Positions 50,143 to 58,303 of a stretch of DNA of 58,303 nt are shown here, in pieces. Made by a program: the position numbers and the translations under genes. The first letter of the stretch is position 1; each line of letters opens with the position of its first letter. Source of the DNA: Acidobacteriota bacterium (GTDB lineage: Bacteria > Acidobacteriota > Blastocatellia > Pyrinomonadales > Pyrinomonadaceae); contig QHXQ01000053.1 in NCBI GenBank assembly GCA_003223935.1, positions 1 through 58,303 of the forward strand. Reading direction: 5' to 3'. The notes under the pieces are model-generated. The model worked only from the letters and a program-made list of their open reading frames with translations. It was not told the origin of the DNA and made no database searches.

Positions 50143-52020
50143 ATGAGTTTCGACGAACGTTTCGATGTGATCGTTATTGGTGCTGGTCATGCGGGCTGTG
50201 AAGCTGCCTCCGCCGCGGCACGCATGGGCGCGCAAACAGCCCTTGTTACCTTGAACCTTGATTTGATCGGCCAAATGTCCTGCAACCCAGCCATCGGCGG
50301 TATCGCCAAAGGACACATTGTACGCGAAATTGATGCCCTTGGCGGGATCATGGGGCGGATCATTGATCGGACAGGGATTCAGTTTCGTTTGTTGAACCGT
50401 TCACGAGGCCCCGCCGTGCAAGCGCCGCGCGCACAGGCTGACCGCTCTCTCTATCGCATCGAGATGCGACACACGCTTGAAGCAACGCCAAATCTACACT
50501 TGCGGCAAGGGTTAGTAATTGATTTTCTTATTAAGGATGGGCGTGTACGCGGAGTTGAACTTCAGGACACGAGACGCTTGCGAGCAGATGCGGTCATAGT
50601 TGCGACCGGCACGTTCCTGAACGGTTTAATTCACACAGGGCGTCGGACTTATACTGCCGGTCGCGCAGGTGAGCCAGCATCCATTGAATTAGCTGAGAGT
50701 TTGAAACGCCTCGGCTTTCCGGTTGGACGGCTAAAGACGGGCACACCGCCACGCCTCGATGGGCGCACAATAGACTGGGATTCCTTCGAGCCTCAGCCGG
50801 CTGACGAGCGTCCTGTTCCTTTCTCTTTTTCAACAGAGGCCATTGAACAGCCACAGGTCACGTGCTACATCGGCTATACCAATGAGCATGTCCATAACTA
50901 TATTCGCTCAAATATCCACGAATCTCCACTATATTCTGGACAAATCAAAGGGATTGGGCCGCGTTACTGCCCTTCTATCGAAGACAAGGTTGTTAAATTT
51001 CCTGACAAACTACGGCATCAGCTTTTCCTTGAACCTGAGGGGCACAATACTACTGAGGTCTATTTGAATGGCTTTTCGACTTCTATGCCTGCTGAGCTTC
51101 AACAAGAATTAGTGCATAAAATTCCCGGTCTCGAAGAGGCTCGTATTATCCGTCCGGGTTATGCAATTGAGTACGATTTCGTTGATCCACGTGAACTTAC
51201 ACCATTTTTGCAAACTCAGAGTGTTGCCGGTCTTTTCTTTGCAGGTCAGATTAATGGCACAACCGGTTATGAAGAAGCTGCTTGTCAAGGATTACTTGCT
51301 GGCATCAATGCCACTCTTTTCATTCGAGGGCGCGAAGGATTCCGACTACAACGCACAGAATCCTACATTGGTGTCCTCATTGATGACTTAATTACTCATG
51401 GTGTAGATGAACCCTATCGTATGTTCACCTCCCGTGCCGAATGCCGCCTATCTTTGCGGCACGACACTGCGGACATCCGCCTCTCTCCTTATGGTCATAA
51501 GTTAGGCTTGCTTGGCGATTCGGAGTGGAACTCTTTTAATCAACGCCGTCAGAGAATTGCGATATTGCGTGCGGCACTTGAGAGCACTAGATTTAAGCGG
51601 TCAGACAGTATTCACTATTCTCTTTGCCAAATGCTTCAAACAGATTTAGGTTGCACGATCTCCCTCGCACAACTCGCACAGCGACCAAATGTCGATATTT
51701 CGCTAATCTTGCAGTATTTACCTTCAGAATTACGCAGCAATGTCAGTCTTGCCGAGTTAGGGACCGCTCTGGCTGATCTGCTTTATTCTGGTTATATCGA
51801 AGCGCAACGCCATCATCTCGAACGTGTTTATCATCACGACAACCTCTATATTCATGAGAACTTTAATTATCGGCTAATCAGCGGACTTTCTCATGAAATG
51901 GTAGAGAGGTTGGAACGTGTCCGCCCACATACTTTTGGTCAAGCCCGGCACATATCCGGTATGACTCCAGCCGCTCTATCCCTTCTATTATTTCGCCTAC
52001 AATTCCAACAATCCGCTTAG
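50143..52020 (+). CDS. mnmG: tRNA uridine-5-carboxymethylaminomethyl modification enzyme MnmG
   Basis: FAD-dependent partner of MnmE. It has 625 residues. The FAD motif GAGHAGCEAA is at about 11-20. The MnmG blocks SCNPAIGGIAKGHIV, GTFLNGLIHTG and FFAGQINGTTGYEEAA are present. The C-terminal helical domain ends with SGMTPAALSLLLFRLQ. The usual next gene, rsmG, is absent; a parS-like palindrome and parA follow. Confidence 0.97.
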   Translation: MSFDERFDVIVIGAGHAGCEAASAAARMGAQTALVTLNLDLIGQMSCNPAIGGIAKGHIVREIDALGGIMGRIIDRTGIQFRLLNRSRGPAVQAPRAQADRSLYRIEMRHTLEATPNLHLRQGLVIDFLIKDGRVRGVELQDTRRLRADAVIVATGTFLNGLIHTGRRTYTAGRAGEPASIELAESLKRLGFPVGRLKTGTPPRLDGRTIDWDSFEPQPADERPVPFSFSTEAIEQPQVTCYIGYTNEHVHNYIRSNIHESPLYSGQIKGIGPRYCPSIEDKVVKFPDKLRHQLFLEPEGHNTTEVYLNGFSTSMPAELQQELVHKIPGLEEARIIRPGYAIEYDFVDPRELTPFLQTQSVAGLFFAGQINGTTGYEEAACQGLLAGINATLFIRGREGFRLQRTESYIGVLIDDLITHGVDEPYRMFTSRAECRLSLRHDTADIRLSPYGHKLGLLGDSEWNSFNQRRQRIAILRAALESTRFKRSDSIHYSLCQMLQTDLGCTISLAQLAQRPNVDISLILQYLPSELRSNVSLAELGTALADLLYSGYIEAQRHHLERVYHHDNLYIHENFNYRLISGLSHEMVERLERVRPHTFGQARHISGMTPAALSLLLFRLQFQQSA

Positions 52021-52032
52021 TTACTGGCTATA

Positions 52033-52078
52033 TGTTTCACGTGTCACATCTAGGCGATAAGATGTGTCACGTGAAACG
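52033..52078. promoter_or_regulatory. Palindromic pair of parS-like centromere sites
   Basis: Two degenerate copies of the parS 16-mer TGTTTCACGTGAAACA: TGTTTCACGTGTCACA (52033-52048) and TGTGTCACGTGAAACG (52063-52078). They lie as a near-perfect inverted repeat of about 17 nt arms (one mismatch) around an 8-nt loop. Each has one good half site, facing outward. They lie about 150 nt before parA. Confidence 0.75.
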
Positions 52079-52230
52079 CTCATACCAGTAGGCTTAACTT
52101 AAGCTTTATTGAACCATATTTATTCAGAATGCGTCGTATTATTCCAGGTCTAGAAAAACAGTGGAATACCTAGTTACTTTATGCTAGCTTACGCAAGTGA
52201 AATAGAGACTTGCTCTCGTCAGATAAATAA

Positions 52231-53052
52231 ATGGCCAAAATTGTTGCCGTGGCGAATCAAAAAGGTGGCGTGGGAAAGACCACGACGGCTGTAAATTTAG
52301 CCGCAGCTCTGGCTACCTCGGACTTACACGTTTTGCTAGTTGACATAGATCCTCAAGCAAATGCTACGTCGGGAGTTGGAATCCAGCGTGGCAGTTTCCG
52401 TCGCAGTCTGTATCATGTATTAGTGTTGGGCGAGCCTGTAGCTAATATTATCCATAATACAGAAATACCTTTTTTGAAAGTATTGCCGGCAGATAAAAAT
52501 TTGATAGGGGCTGAAGTTGAATTAGTTGAGATCGAACGTAGAGAGCATAAGTTACAAGAGGTGCTTCAGTCGATCTCTGGCGACTTTGACTATATTATTA
52601 TTGACTGCCCGCCTGCTCTCGGCCTGCTTACCTTAAACGCTTTAACCTCGGCGGATTCTCTCCTTGTGCCCATTCAGTGCGAGTATTACGCACTTGAGGG
52701 GGTGACGGAACTCTTTGACACCTTGGCCCGCATTAGGCGCTCGATCAACCCAAGTTTGTCTATTGAGGGTTTATTATTAACAATGTATGATGAGCGGACT
52801 AATCTCTCAACGGCTGTGGCAAAGGATCTAAGAGACTTTTATGGTCGGCAGGTTCTCGAAACAGTGATCCCACGCAATGTACGCTTGGCTGAGGCTCCTA
52901 GCTATGGCAAACCTGTAATTTTGTATGACATACGTTCTCGTGGGGCAGAGAGCTATCTTCAGTTAGCAAAGGAGATAATAACTCATGACCAGAAGGGCAC
53001 TCGGTCGGGGATTGAGCGCACTGCTGTCGGACAAGCCGGTGACAGCCAATGA
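52231..53052 (+). CDS. parA: Chromosome-partitioning ATPase ParA (Soj)
   Basis: Deviant Walker-type ATPase that moves ParB-parS complexes along the nucleoid. It has 273 residues. The deviant Walker A KGGVGKTTT is at about 11-19 and Walker B is in DYIIIDCPPALG. There is no N-terminal DNA-binding domain, so it is chromosomal-type. The last 22 codons overlap the start of parB by 68 nt, an unusually long overlap. An alternative is that the parB start lies later. Confidence 0.95.
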   Translation: MAKIVAVANQKGGVGKTTTAVNLAAALATSDLHVLLVDIDPQANATSGVGIQRGSFRRSLYHVLVLGEPVANIIHNTEIPFLKVLPADKNLIGAEVELVEIERREHKLQEVLQSISGDFDYIIIDCPPALGLLTLNALTSADSLLVPIQCEYYALEGVTELFDTLARIRRSINPSLSIEGLLLTMYDERTNLSTAVAKDLRDFYGRQVLETVIPRNVRLAEAPSYGKPVILYDIRSRGAESYLQLAKEIITHDQKGTRSGIERTAVGQAGDSQ

Positions 53053-53866
53053 AGAGTTTATCGAGATAGATATAGACCTTATAGAACCGAACCATCTACA
53101 ACCGCGCACACGCTTTGATGAGGCGCAATTGGAAGAGCTTACTCATTCGATTAAGCTCAATGGGGTTATGCAACCAATTTTAGCACGTAGAATTGCAGGT
53201 GCTCGTTATCAAATAGTGGCTGGAGAACGACGCTGGCGTGCGGCACAACGTGCCGGAATACAACGCATTCCAGCTATTGTGCGCGAAATTCCAGATGAAA
53301 AAATGTTGGAACTCGCGCTGATTGAGAATATACAGCGCCAAGAACTAAATGCGATTGAAGAAGCTTACGCATATAAAAGATTGATTGAAACCCTAGGCCT
53401 AACTCAAGAGGCCGTTGCTCAACGGGTTGGACGAGATAGAACCTTTATCACCAACTATCTTCGACTATTGCGTTTGCCAGAGGATATTCAACGAATGGTT
53501 GAAGACAATATAATTTCTATGGGGCATGCGCGCGCCTTGTTGGGGATGGATGATTCCGAATCGCAATGCAAGCTTGCGCACAACATTGTAGAACATGGCT
53601 TGTCTGTGCGGGAGACAGAGAGAGCCGTCAAGCGGTTAATTGAAAGTGTAAACGCGACGACGATTATATCTAATGAAGCAAAGCATAGTGATGCAAATTT
53701 ACGTGTTGCAGAAGATAAGTTGCGCCGTCGACTTGGTACGCAAGTCCGTGTATTACCAAACTCAAAAGGCAGCGGTGGAAAGATTGAGTTGCAATATTAC
53801 AACGACGATGATCTGAATAGGCTCTATGAGGTATTGATCAGCACGCAAAATACCCATTCTTTGTAA
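52985..53866 (+). CDS. parB: Chromosome-partitioning protein ParB (Spo0J)
   Basis: CTP-dependent DNA clamp that loads at parS. It has 293 residues. The N-terminal ParA-contact segment RRALGRGLSALL is followed by the CTP-binding GERRWRA motif (about 82-88). ENIQRQELNAIEEA and a helix-turn-helix (TQEAVAQRVGRDRTFITNYLRLL) follow, then a C-terminal dimer domain. The ATG at 52985 is required for the RGLSALL segment, so the overlap with parA is probably real. Confidence 0.95.
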   Translation: MTRRALGRGLSALLSDKPVTANEEFIEIDIDLIEPNHLQPRTRFDEAQLEELTHSIKLNGVMQPILARRIAGARYQIVAGERRWRAAQRAGIQRIPAIVREIPDEKMLELALIENIQRQELNAIEEAYAYKRLIETLGLTQEAVAQRVGRDRTFITNYLRLLRLPEDIQRMVEDNIISMGHARALLGMDDSESQCKLAHNIVEHGLSVRETERAVKRLIESVNATTIISNEAKHSDANLRVAEDKLRRRLGTQVRVLPNSKGSGGKIELQYYNDDDLNRLYEVLISTQNTHSL

Positions 53867-53955
53867 GAAATCATAGTAAATTAAAAAAAAATTTAAAAAC
53901 TAAAACCGCCATTGTTCCGCTTCGTCAGTTGTTCCATCTTCTTGAAGAAGTAAAA

Positions 53956-54579
53956 TTATGGGCGATTAATTGGAAAGGTGTGTGAATGAATAACACGCCG
54001 ACCTACTATTTGATAAGCCCCGCTGACAACTAATGCAACCGCTTCTGGGTAAGCCTGATGCTCTTCAATAAGAATACGGACGGTCAGTATCTCAGTTGTA
54101 TCGTCGTCATAAATAGGAACGACATGTTGGACAATAATGAGCCCGCCGTCGAGCGTCTCATCAACAAAGTGTACGGTGCAACCAGTCCACTTGACGCCGT
54201 GCTCCAGAGCTTGGCTTTGCGCGTTTAGACCCGGGAAAGCGGGGAGAATACTTGGGTGGATATTAAGGATGCGCCCTTGATACGCTGAGATAAACACAGG
54301 CGATAGTTGGCGCATAAAACCGGCAAGACAAACGAGTTCAATATTGCGCGCTTCAAGTTCGGCTATGATCTCTTGTTCGTGCTCGGCGCGCATCCGCCCA
54401 CGGCGTTCAATAATCAGCGTCTCAAGACCGCGTTCGGTAGCGCGCTGCAATCCGGCGGCATCTTGACGGTCACTAATGACGATGGCAATCTCCGCGCCGG
54501 CGATTGCGCCCGTTCGCACTGCATCGGCGAGGGCCATCATGTTTGAGCCATGGCCGGAGATGAGGATTGCGATTCTCAA
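53956..54579 (-). CDS. purN: Phosphoribosylglycinamide formyltransferase
   Basis: Third step of purine synthesis: transfers a formyl group from 10-formyl-THF to GAR. It has 207 residues. The phosphate-binding G-x-G-S-N (SGHGSNM) is near residue 9. The catalytic segment NIHPSILPAFPG contains Asn and His, and the catalytic Asp lies further on. The start is TTG at 54579; no ATG fits. It is convergent with parB and follows purM on the minus strand. Confidence 0.94.
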   Translation of the reverse strand: MRIAILISGHGSNMMALADAVRTGAIAGAEIAIVISDRQDAAGLQRATERGLETLIIERRGRMRAEHEQEIIAELEARNIELVCLAGFMRQLSPVFISAYQGRILNIHPSILPAFPGLNAQSQALEHGVKWTGCTVHFVDETLDGGLIIVQHVVPIYDDDTTEILTVRILIEEHQAYPEAVALVVSGAYQIVGRRVIHSHTFPINRP

Positions 54580-54661
54580 GTTTCAACTTTTCCGCATTTC
54601 AAAATTCAGTATCAGATTAAGCTTGGAACAATGTGCATGCCCATTGTAATTTGAAATGGTT

Positions 54662-55699
54662 TCAAATTAATTTGATTTCCCGTGCACCCGCGACTACTCG
54701 GCCGACTTCATAACAACTTGTGCCCCGCGCCGCAATATACGCTTTAATATTGCTGACGTCCGACGAAGCACAGATTATGATCATGCCGATACCCATGTTG
54801 AAGGTGCGATACATTTCCTCTTCGGGCACGTGGCCGAGACGTTGCATAAGCACGAAGATAGGCAGCATTGGCCAAGAACCGTGCGCTATCTCGACGCTCA
54901 TGCTCTCAGGCAGGACGCGCGGGATATTTTCAAGAAGACCACCACCCGTAATGTGCGCAAGCCCTTTAAGCACGCCTCGATCAAGTAATCCTTCAAGCGC
55001 GTCGAGATAACTGATATGCGGCGCGAGTAGTGCAGCACTAACCGTCATGCCCAGTTCATTGAGATGTATGTCGGGCTTGTAGCCCGCGACTTCAAAGAAG
55101 AGTTTTCGCGCGAGCGAATAGCCGTTCGTGTGCAGCCCGACTGAGGGCAGCGCGAGCACTGCATCGCCAACTATGATCCGGCTGCCATCAATCACCCGCG
55201 CGCGATCTACGACGCCGACAATGAAACCAGCAATATCATACTCACCTATTGCATAGAAGCCGGGCATCTCGGCCGTTTCACCGCCCAGAAGTACGCAACC
55301 GTTCTCGCGACAACCTCGCGCCATCCCTGCGACTACGCTGGCGATTGTTTCCGGTGCGAGCACGCCTGCAGCGATGTAATCGAGAAAGAAAAGTGGGCGC
55401 GCACCTTGCACGAGAATGTCGTTAACGCAGTGGTTGACGAGATCGCGGCCAACCGTGTCATGCGTGTTCGTCTCGGATGCGATTTTGAGTTTCGTGCCGA
55501 CGCCATCGGCCGAAGCTACAAGGACAGGAGCTTGCAAGTTTGGGAATGCACCATCGAACATGCCGCCGAAGCTGCCGATCTCCGAGAGTGTACGCGCGTT
55601 GAATGTGGTGCGTGCCATCTCTTTGATCCATGCGACTGCGCGATTAGCTGCATCAATCGAAACGCCAGCGTCGCTATAGGTGATAGATTTACTCATCAT
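54662..55699 (-). CDS. purM: Phosphoribosylformylglycinamidine cyclo-ligase (AIR synthetase)
   Basis: Fifth step of purine synthesis: closes the imidazole ring of AIR using ATP. It has 345 residues. YSDAGVSIDAANRAV starts the domain. ASADGVGTKLKIA, NDILVQGARPLFFLDY and LLGGETAEMPGFY are the conserved blocks. Two tandem Met codons open the frame; either can be the start. It is upstream of purN in the same direction. Confidence 0.96.
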   Translation of the reverse strand: MMSKSITYSDAGVSIDAANRAVAWIKEMARTTFNARTLSEIGSFGGMFDGAFPNLQAPVLVASADGVGTKLKIASETNTHDTVGRDLVNHCVNDILVQGARPLFFLDYIAAGVLAPETIASVVAGMARGCRENGCVLLGGETAEMPGFYAIGEYDIAGFIVGVVDRARVIDGSRIIVGDAVLALPSVGLHTNGYSLARKLFFEVAGYKPDIHLNELGMTVSAALLAPHISYLDALEGLLDRGVLKGLAHITGGGLLENIPRVLPESMSVEIAHGSWPMLPIFVLMQRLGHVPEEEMYRTFNMGIGMIIICASSDVSNIKAYIAARGTSCYEVGRVVAGAREIKLI

Positions 55700-55800
55700 A
55701 AGTCAGGAAAACTTGGGGCACAGAATATTGTAGATCAGGATTCACTGACTACAAAATATTGTGCTGAATTTTTTTCTCTTCAATTTTCTAGAGCGACCTG

Positions 55801-56964
55801 TCATCTTTGCCCACTGGTCTTTTTCGGTTGTCTGGGTGGCGGGCCGAAATCGCCGTAGGCAATAAAACCGGATCGTGCGGAATCATCTTTTGTTCCTGCA
55901 CGGCCAGTGTAAAGGTCGCCTTTGGTTTCTTTCATGGTCTTGATCTCATAATCATCACCTTTCGACGTGAGCGTGATCTCGCCCTGCAAATCCGTGCGAT
56001 AGAGTTTAATCCCAGCAGCCTTCAATCGATCAAGCACAGATTGCGCGGGTTGCCCGTAAGGATTGAACTCGCTGACTGAAATGATCGCCGCTTCAGGTTT
56101 GACGTGCCGGAGAAATTCATCGCTCGTCGCATACTTAGAACCATGATGTGCAACCTTCAGGATGCGGGCCGTGATGTTAGCATTTGTGCTGAGCAGTCGC
56201 TGTTCAGTTTGTGCTTCGGCGTCACCGGGCAATAGCAATGAGAAATTACCATAGTCGAGCTGCAAGACAACGGAGTTAGCATTCGGTTCATTGCCGCCGG
56301 CGCGCATCTGATCTTTCGTGAATGGCGGCGGGATAGGCGCGAGCACAGTCAGCCGAACATCACCATTTGAACTCAAATCATAATGCTGACCCGGCGCAAC
56401 GTGCACAAGCTGCGCACCGCTCTGCTGCACCGCAGCCCGAAATTCGGTGTACGTCTTTGTCGTCGGCAGTTGTGCCTTGCTCGCACGCGGCTTGGGCGTC
56501 GGCTTTGCACTCTGACCCTTCGTTTTGCCTTTCGCGTTCTGCGCTGGCGTGGCGGCGCTCTCCTCAAAGTCCGGCGGCGGGATGCCGCTGTCGAGCACGT
56601 TCAGCACTTTGATCGTTTTGAGCACGTCGGCCGCACCGCCGATGTGGTCGGGATGCGGATGCGTAGCGACGAAGTAATCGAGGTGCTGGACGCCGTAACG
56701 ATTGAGTGCGTCGCGCACCACCGACGCATGAGCCGCGTCGCCCGCGTCCACAAGTGCAGCCTTGCCGTCCGGCGCGATGATCAGAATTGCGTCGCCCTGT
56801 CCGACGTCGAGTACGTGCACTTGCAACTCGCCGCCCGACGCAGACGGCAAGCGCGGCCCCTTCGGCCGATAGAGTTTGAAGTAAACTCCGAACGCCGCCG
56901 CCGCCGCTAACGCCAGCACGACGAGCAGACACCCGCAGCCGCGTCCGCGCCCTTGTTGCGCCAA
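55801..56964 (-). CDS. Secreted or membrane-anchored ComEC-like metallo-beta-lactamase-fold hydrolase
   Basis: A 387-residue protein with one N-terminal helix (GCGCLLVVLALAAAAAFGVYF), then an MBL-fold domain. The zinc motif HPHPDHIGG is preceded by the LDVGQGDAILI block of the ComEC C-terminal domain; later LLLPGDAE and VAHHGS complete the site. A Lys/Pro/Thr-rich insert lies at about 140-175. The ComEC-type nuclease domain degrades DNA in competence; a free-standing anchored form could do so outside the cell, which is inference. The TTG at 56964 has AGGGGG 6 nt upstream; an earlier TTG at 56988 has no such site. Set between purF and purM. Confidence 0.85.
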   Translation of the reverse strand: MAQQGRGRGCGCLLVVLALAAAAAFGVYFKLYRPKGPRLPSASGGELQVHVLDVGQGDAILIIAPDGKAALVDAGDAAHASVVRDALNRYGVQHLDYFVATHPHPDHIGGAADVLKTIKVLNVLDSGIPPPDFEESAATPAQNAKGKTKGQSAKPTPKPRASKAQLPTTKTYTEFRAAVQQSGAQLVHVAPGQHYDLSSNGDVRLTVLAPIPPPFTKDQMRAGGNEPNANSVVLQLDYGNFSLLLPGDAEAQTEQRLLSTNANITARILKVAHHGSKYATSDEFLRHVKPEAAIISVSEFNPYGQPAQSVLDRLKAAGIKLYRTDLQGEITLTSKGDDYEIKTMKETKGDLYTGRAGTKDDSARSGFIAYGDFGPPPRQPKKTSGQR

Positions 56965-56997
56965 CGAAATCCCCCTGTCCTCTGACAACGAAAACTT

Positions 56998-58303
56998 TTA
57001 CACGTCGCCCGATGGCACCGGCTCATGCTCACGCGCAAATTGTGTCTCAGCTTCGCGCGTGATGCGCGTCGGATAGTGTTCCGTCCAGCAGGCGACACAG
57101 GCTGCTGCTGCATCGAGTCCGGTCGCTTTGAGCATGCCTTCGAGCGAGAGATAGCCAAGCGAGTCTGCGCCGATGAAGTTGCGTATCTCTTCAACCGACA
57201 TCTGCGCGGCGATCAAATCGGATTTGTTCGGCGTGTCCACGCCGTAAAAACATGGGCTGACGGTCGGCGGGCAACTGATCCGCATGTGCACTTCAGTCGC
57301 GCCCGCTTCGCGCACCATGCGCACGATCTTCTTCGAGGTCGTGCCGCGCACGATCGAATCGTCAATCAAGACGACGCGCCGGCCGTCAATCAGATGACGC
57401 ACAGGATTGAGCTTGATGCGCACGCCAAACGAGCGGATTGATTGCTGCGGCTCGATGAAGGTGCGATGCACGTAATGATTGCGCACGAGACCTTGACGAA
57501 AACTGAGACCGGATTGCGCCGCGTAGCCGATGGCCGCGGCCACACCCGAATCGGGCACGGGCACGACGATGTCCGCGTCCGCAGGCTGCTCGATGGCGAG
57601 TTGCTTGCCCATCTTGTGCCGCGATTGATTGACGGAGTGGCCGAAGATCAACGAATCGGGGCGCGCAAAATAGACGTGCTCGAAGATGCACATCGCGTGC
57701 TGTTGAGTGGGCAACGGATGCGACGAATGCAGGCCCGCTTCGTCAATCACGATCATCTCGCCCGGCTCAACGTCGCGTACATAACGCGCTTCGATCAGGT
57801 CAAACGCACAGGTTTCAGACGCGACGACCCAAGCGTCGCCGAGTCGGCCGAGTGCAAGCGGCCGAAAACCACGCGGATCGCGGATCGCGATCAAAGATGA
57901 TGGCGTCAGAAACAGCATCGAGAACGCGCCTTCCGTTTCGCGTAAGACTTCCGGGATCGCTTCGACGATGTTTGAAGCTTGCGAGCGCGCGATGCCGTGC
58001 AGGACAACTTCTGTGTCTGAGGTTGAAGAGAAGATCGCGCCCGCGCGTTCGAGTCTTTTTCGTTCTTCGCTGGCGAACGGTAGGTTGCCGTTGTGACAGA
58101 CGGCGACTTGGCCGTGTTGGCAAGCAACGAGAAACGGCTGCGCCTCGCGGATCGAAACCTCGCCCGCCGTCGAATAACGCACATGCCCGATGCCGCTCGC
58201 GCCCGGCAGACGATTCAGACGCTCCGCATCAAACACATCGGGCACAAGCCCCATCGCGCGTTCGGAGCGCAACTGCCCGCCGTCCGAAGTGACGATCCCG
58301 CAC
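56998..58303 (-). CDS. purF: Amidophosphoribosyltransferase, cut at its N-terminus by the window edge
   Basis: First committed step of purine synthesis: glutamine amide plus PRPP to phosphoribosylamine. The first complete codon of the window is the catalytic Cys of the Ntn-type glutaminase domain (CGIVTSDGGQLRSERAMG), so only the start codon and possible propeptide are missing. GHVRYSTAG and CHNGNLPFA are in the glutaminase domain. The PRPP loop VVLIDDSIVRGTTSKKIV is in the transferase domain. It ends at 56998, 33 nt before the MBL-fold gene. Confidence 0.96.
   Translation of the reverse strand, partial: CGIVTSDGGQLRSERAMGLVPDVFDAERLNRLPGASGIGHVRYSTAGEVSIREAQPFLVACQHGQVAVCHNGNLPFASEERKRLERAGAIFSSTSDTEVVLHGIARSQASNIVEAIPEVLRETEGAFSMLFLTPSSLIAIRDPRGFRPLALGRLGDAWVVASETCAFDLIEARYVRDVEPGEMIVIDEAGLHSSHPLPTQQHAMCIFEHVYFARPDSLIFGHSVNQSRHKMGKQLAIEQPADADIVVPVPDSGVAAAIGYAAQSGLSFRQGLVRNHYVHRTFIEPQQSIRSFGVRIKLNPVRHLIDGRRVVLIDDSIVRGTTSKKIVRMVREAGATEVHMRISCPPTVSPCFYGVDTPNKSDLIAAQMSVEEIRNFIGADSLGYLSLEGMLKATGLDAAAACVACWTEHYPTRITREAETQFAREHEPVPSGDV

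Overview
This 58.3 kb window is a chromosomal segment spanning the replication-origin region of a GC-rich, Gram-negative-type bacterium. The set of families suggests Acidobacteriota, perhaps Blastocatellia: an Oar-like TonB-dependent receptor with an N-terminal carboxypeptidase-like domain, many secreted hydrolases, a PIG-L deacetylase with extra domains, and a split ATP synthase operon. That placement is inference from gene content, not from a marker phylogeny. Both ends are cut inside genes: fabF at the left, and purF at the right, broken at its catalytic Cys codon.

Layout. 1-9.3 kb: fabF, a PIG-L deacetylase, a small membrane protein, an EVE-TIR candidate defence protein, an SDR, an amino-acid permease and a VanZ-like protein. 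9.3-13.6 kb (minus): ATP synthase b', b, delta, alpha and gamma, without a, c, beta or epsilon. 13.8-22.9 kb: a secreted protein, proC, tyrS, a zinc-ribbon membrane protein, a ClpX-like ATPase, an RDD protein, an S41 protease and a thiolase. 23-29 kb: an Oar-like receptor and a stress cluster (CsbD, SRPBCC, YflT-like). 29-38 kb: HAD phosphatase, glycosyltransferase, SWIM protein, beta-lactamase-fold hydrolase, alpha/beta hydrolase, thioesterase, geranylgeranyl-reductase-like flavoprotein, a LigB/AMMECR1 pair and small hypotheticals. 38-54 kb: the origin block gyrB-recF-dnaN-oriC-dnaA (minus) and rpmH-rnpA-yidD-yidC-jag-mnmE-mnmG-parS-parA-parB (plus). 54-58.3 kb: purN, purM, a ComEC-like metallo-hydrolase and purF (minus).

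The strongest unexplained structure is a family of intergenic inverted repeats built on a 7-bp register. At least nine complete hairpins and one single-arm array lie between 1 kb and 36.2 kb. Each has its own 7-mer word, two complementary arms of 15-31 nt, and often a related T-rich core. Many abut or supply the stop codon of the adjacent gene. Two sit directly upstream of atpA and atpG, and one array encodes the signal peptide of the PIG-L protein. None was seen from 36.2 kb onward.

Other signals are a textbook-like basal unwinding element between dnaA and dnaN (DnaA boxes, GC-rich spacer, TAC trinucleotides, TA run), a palindromic pair of degenerate parS sites before parA, and three similar sigma-54-type -24/-12 elements upstream of the Oar-like receptor and two stress genes. 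No rRNA, tRNA, CRISPR array, transposase or integrase was recognised.
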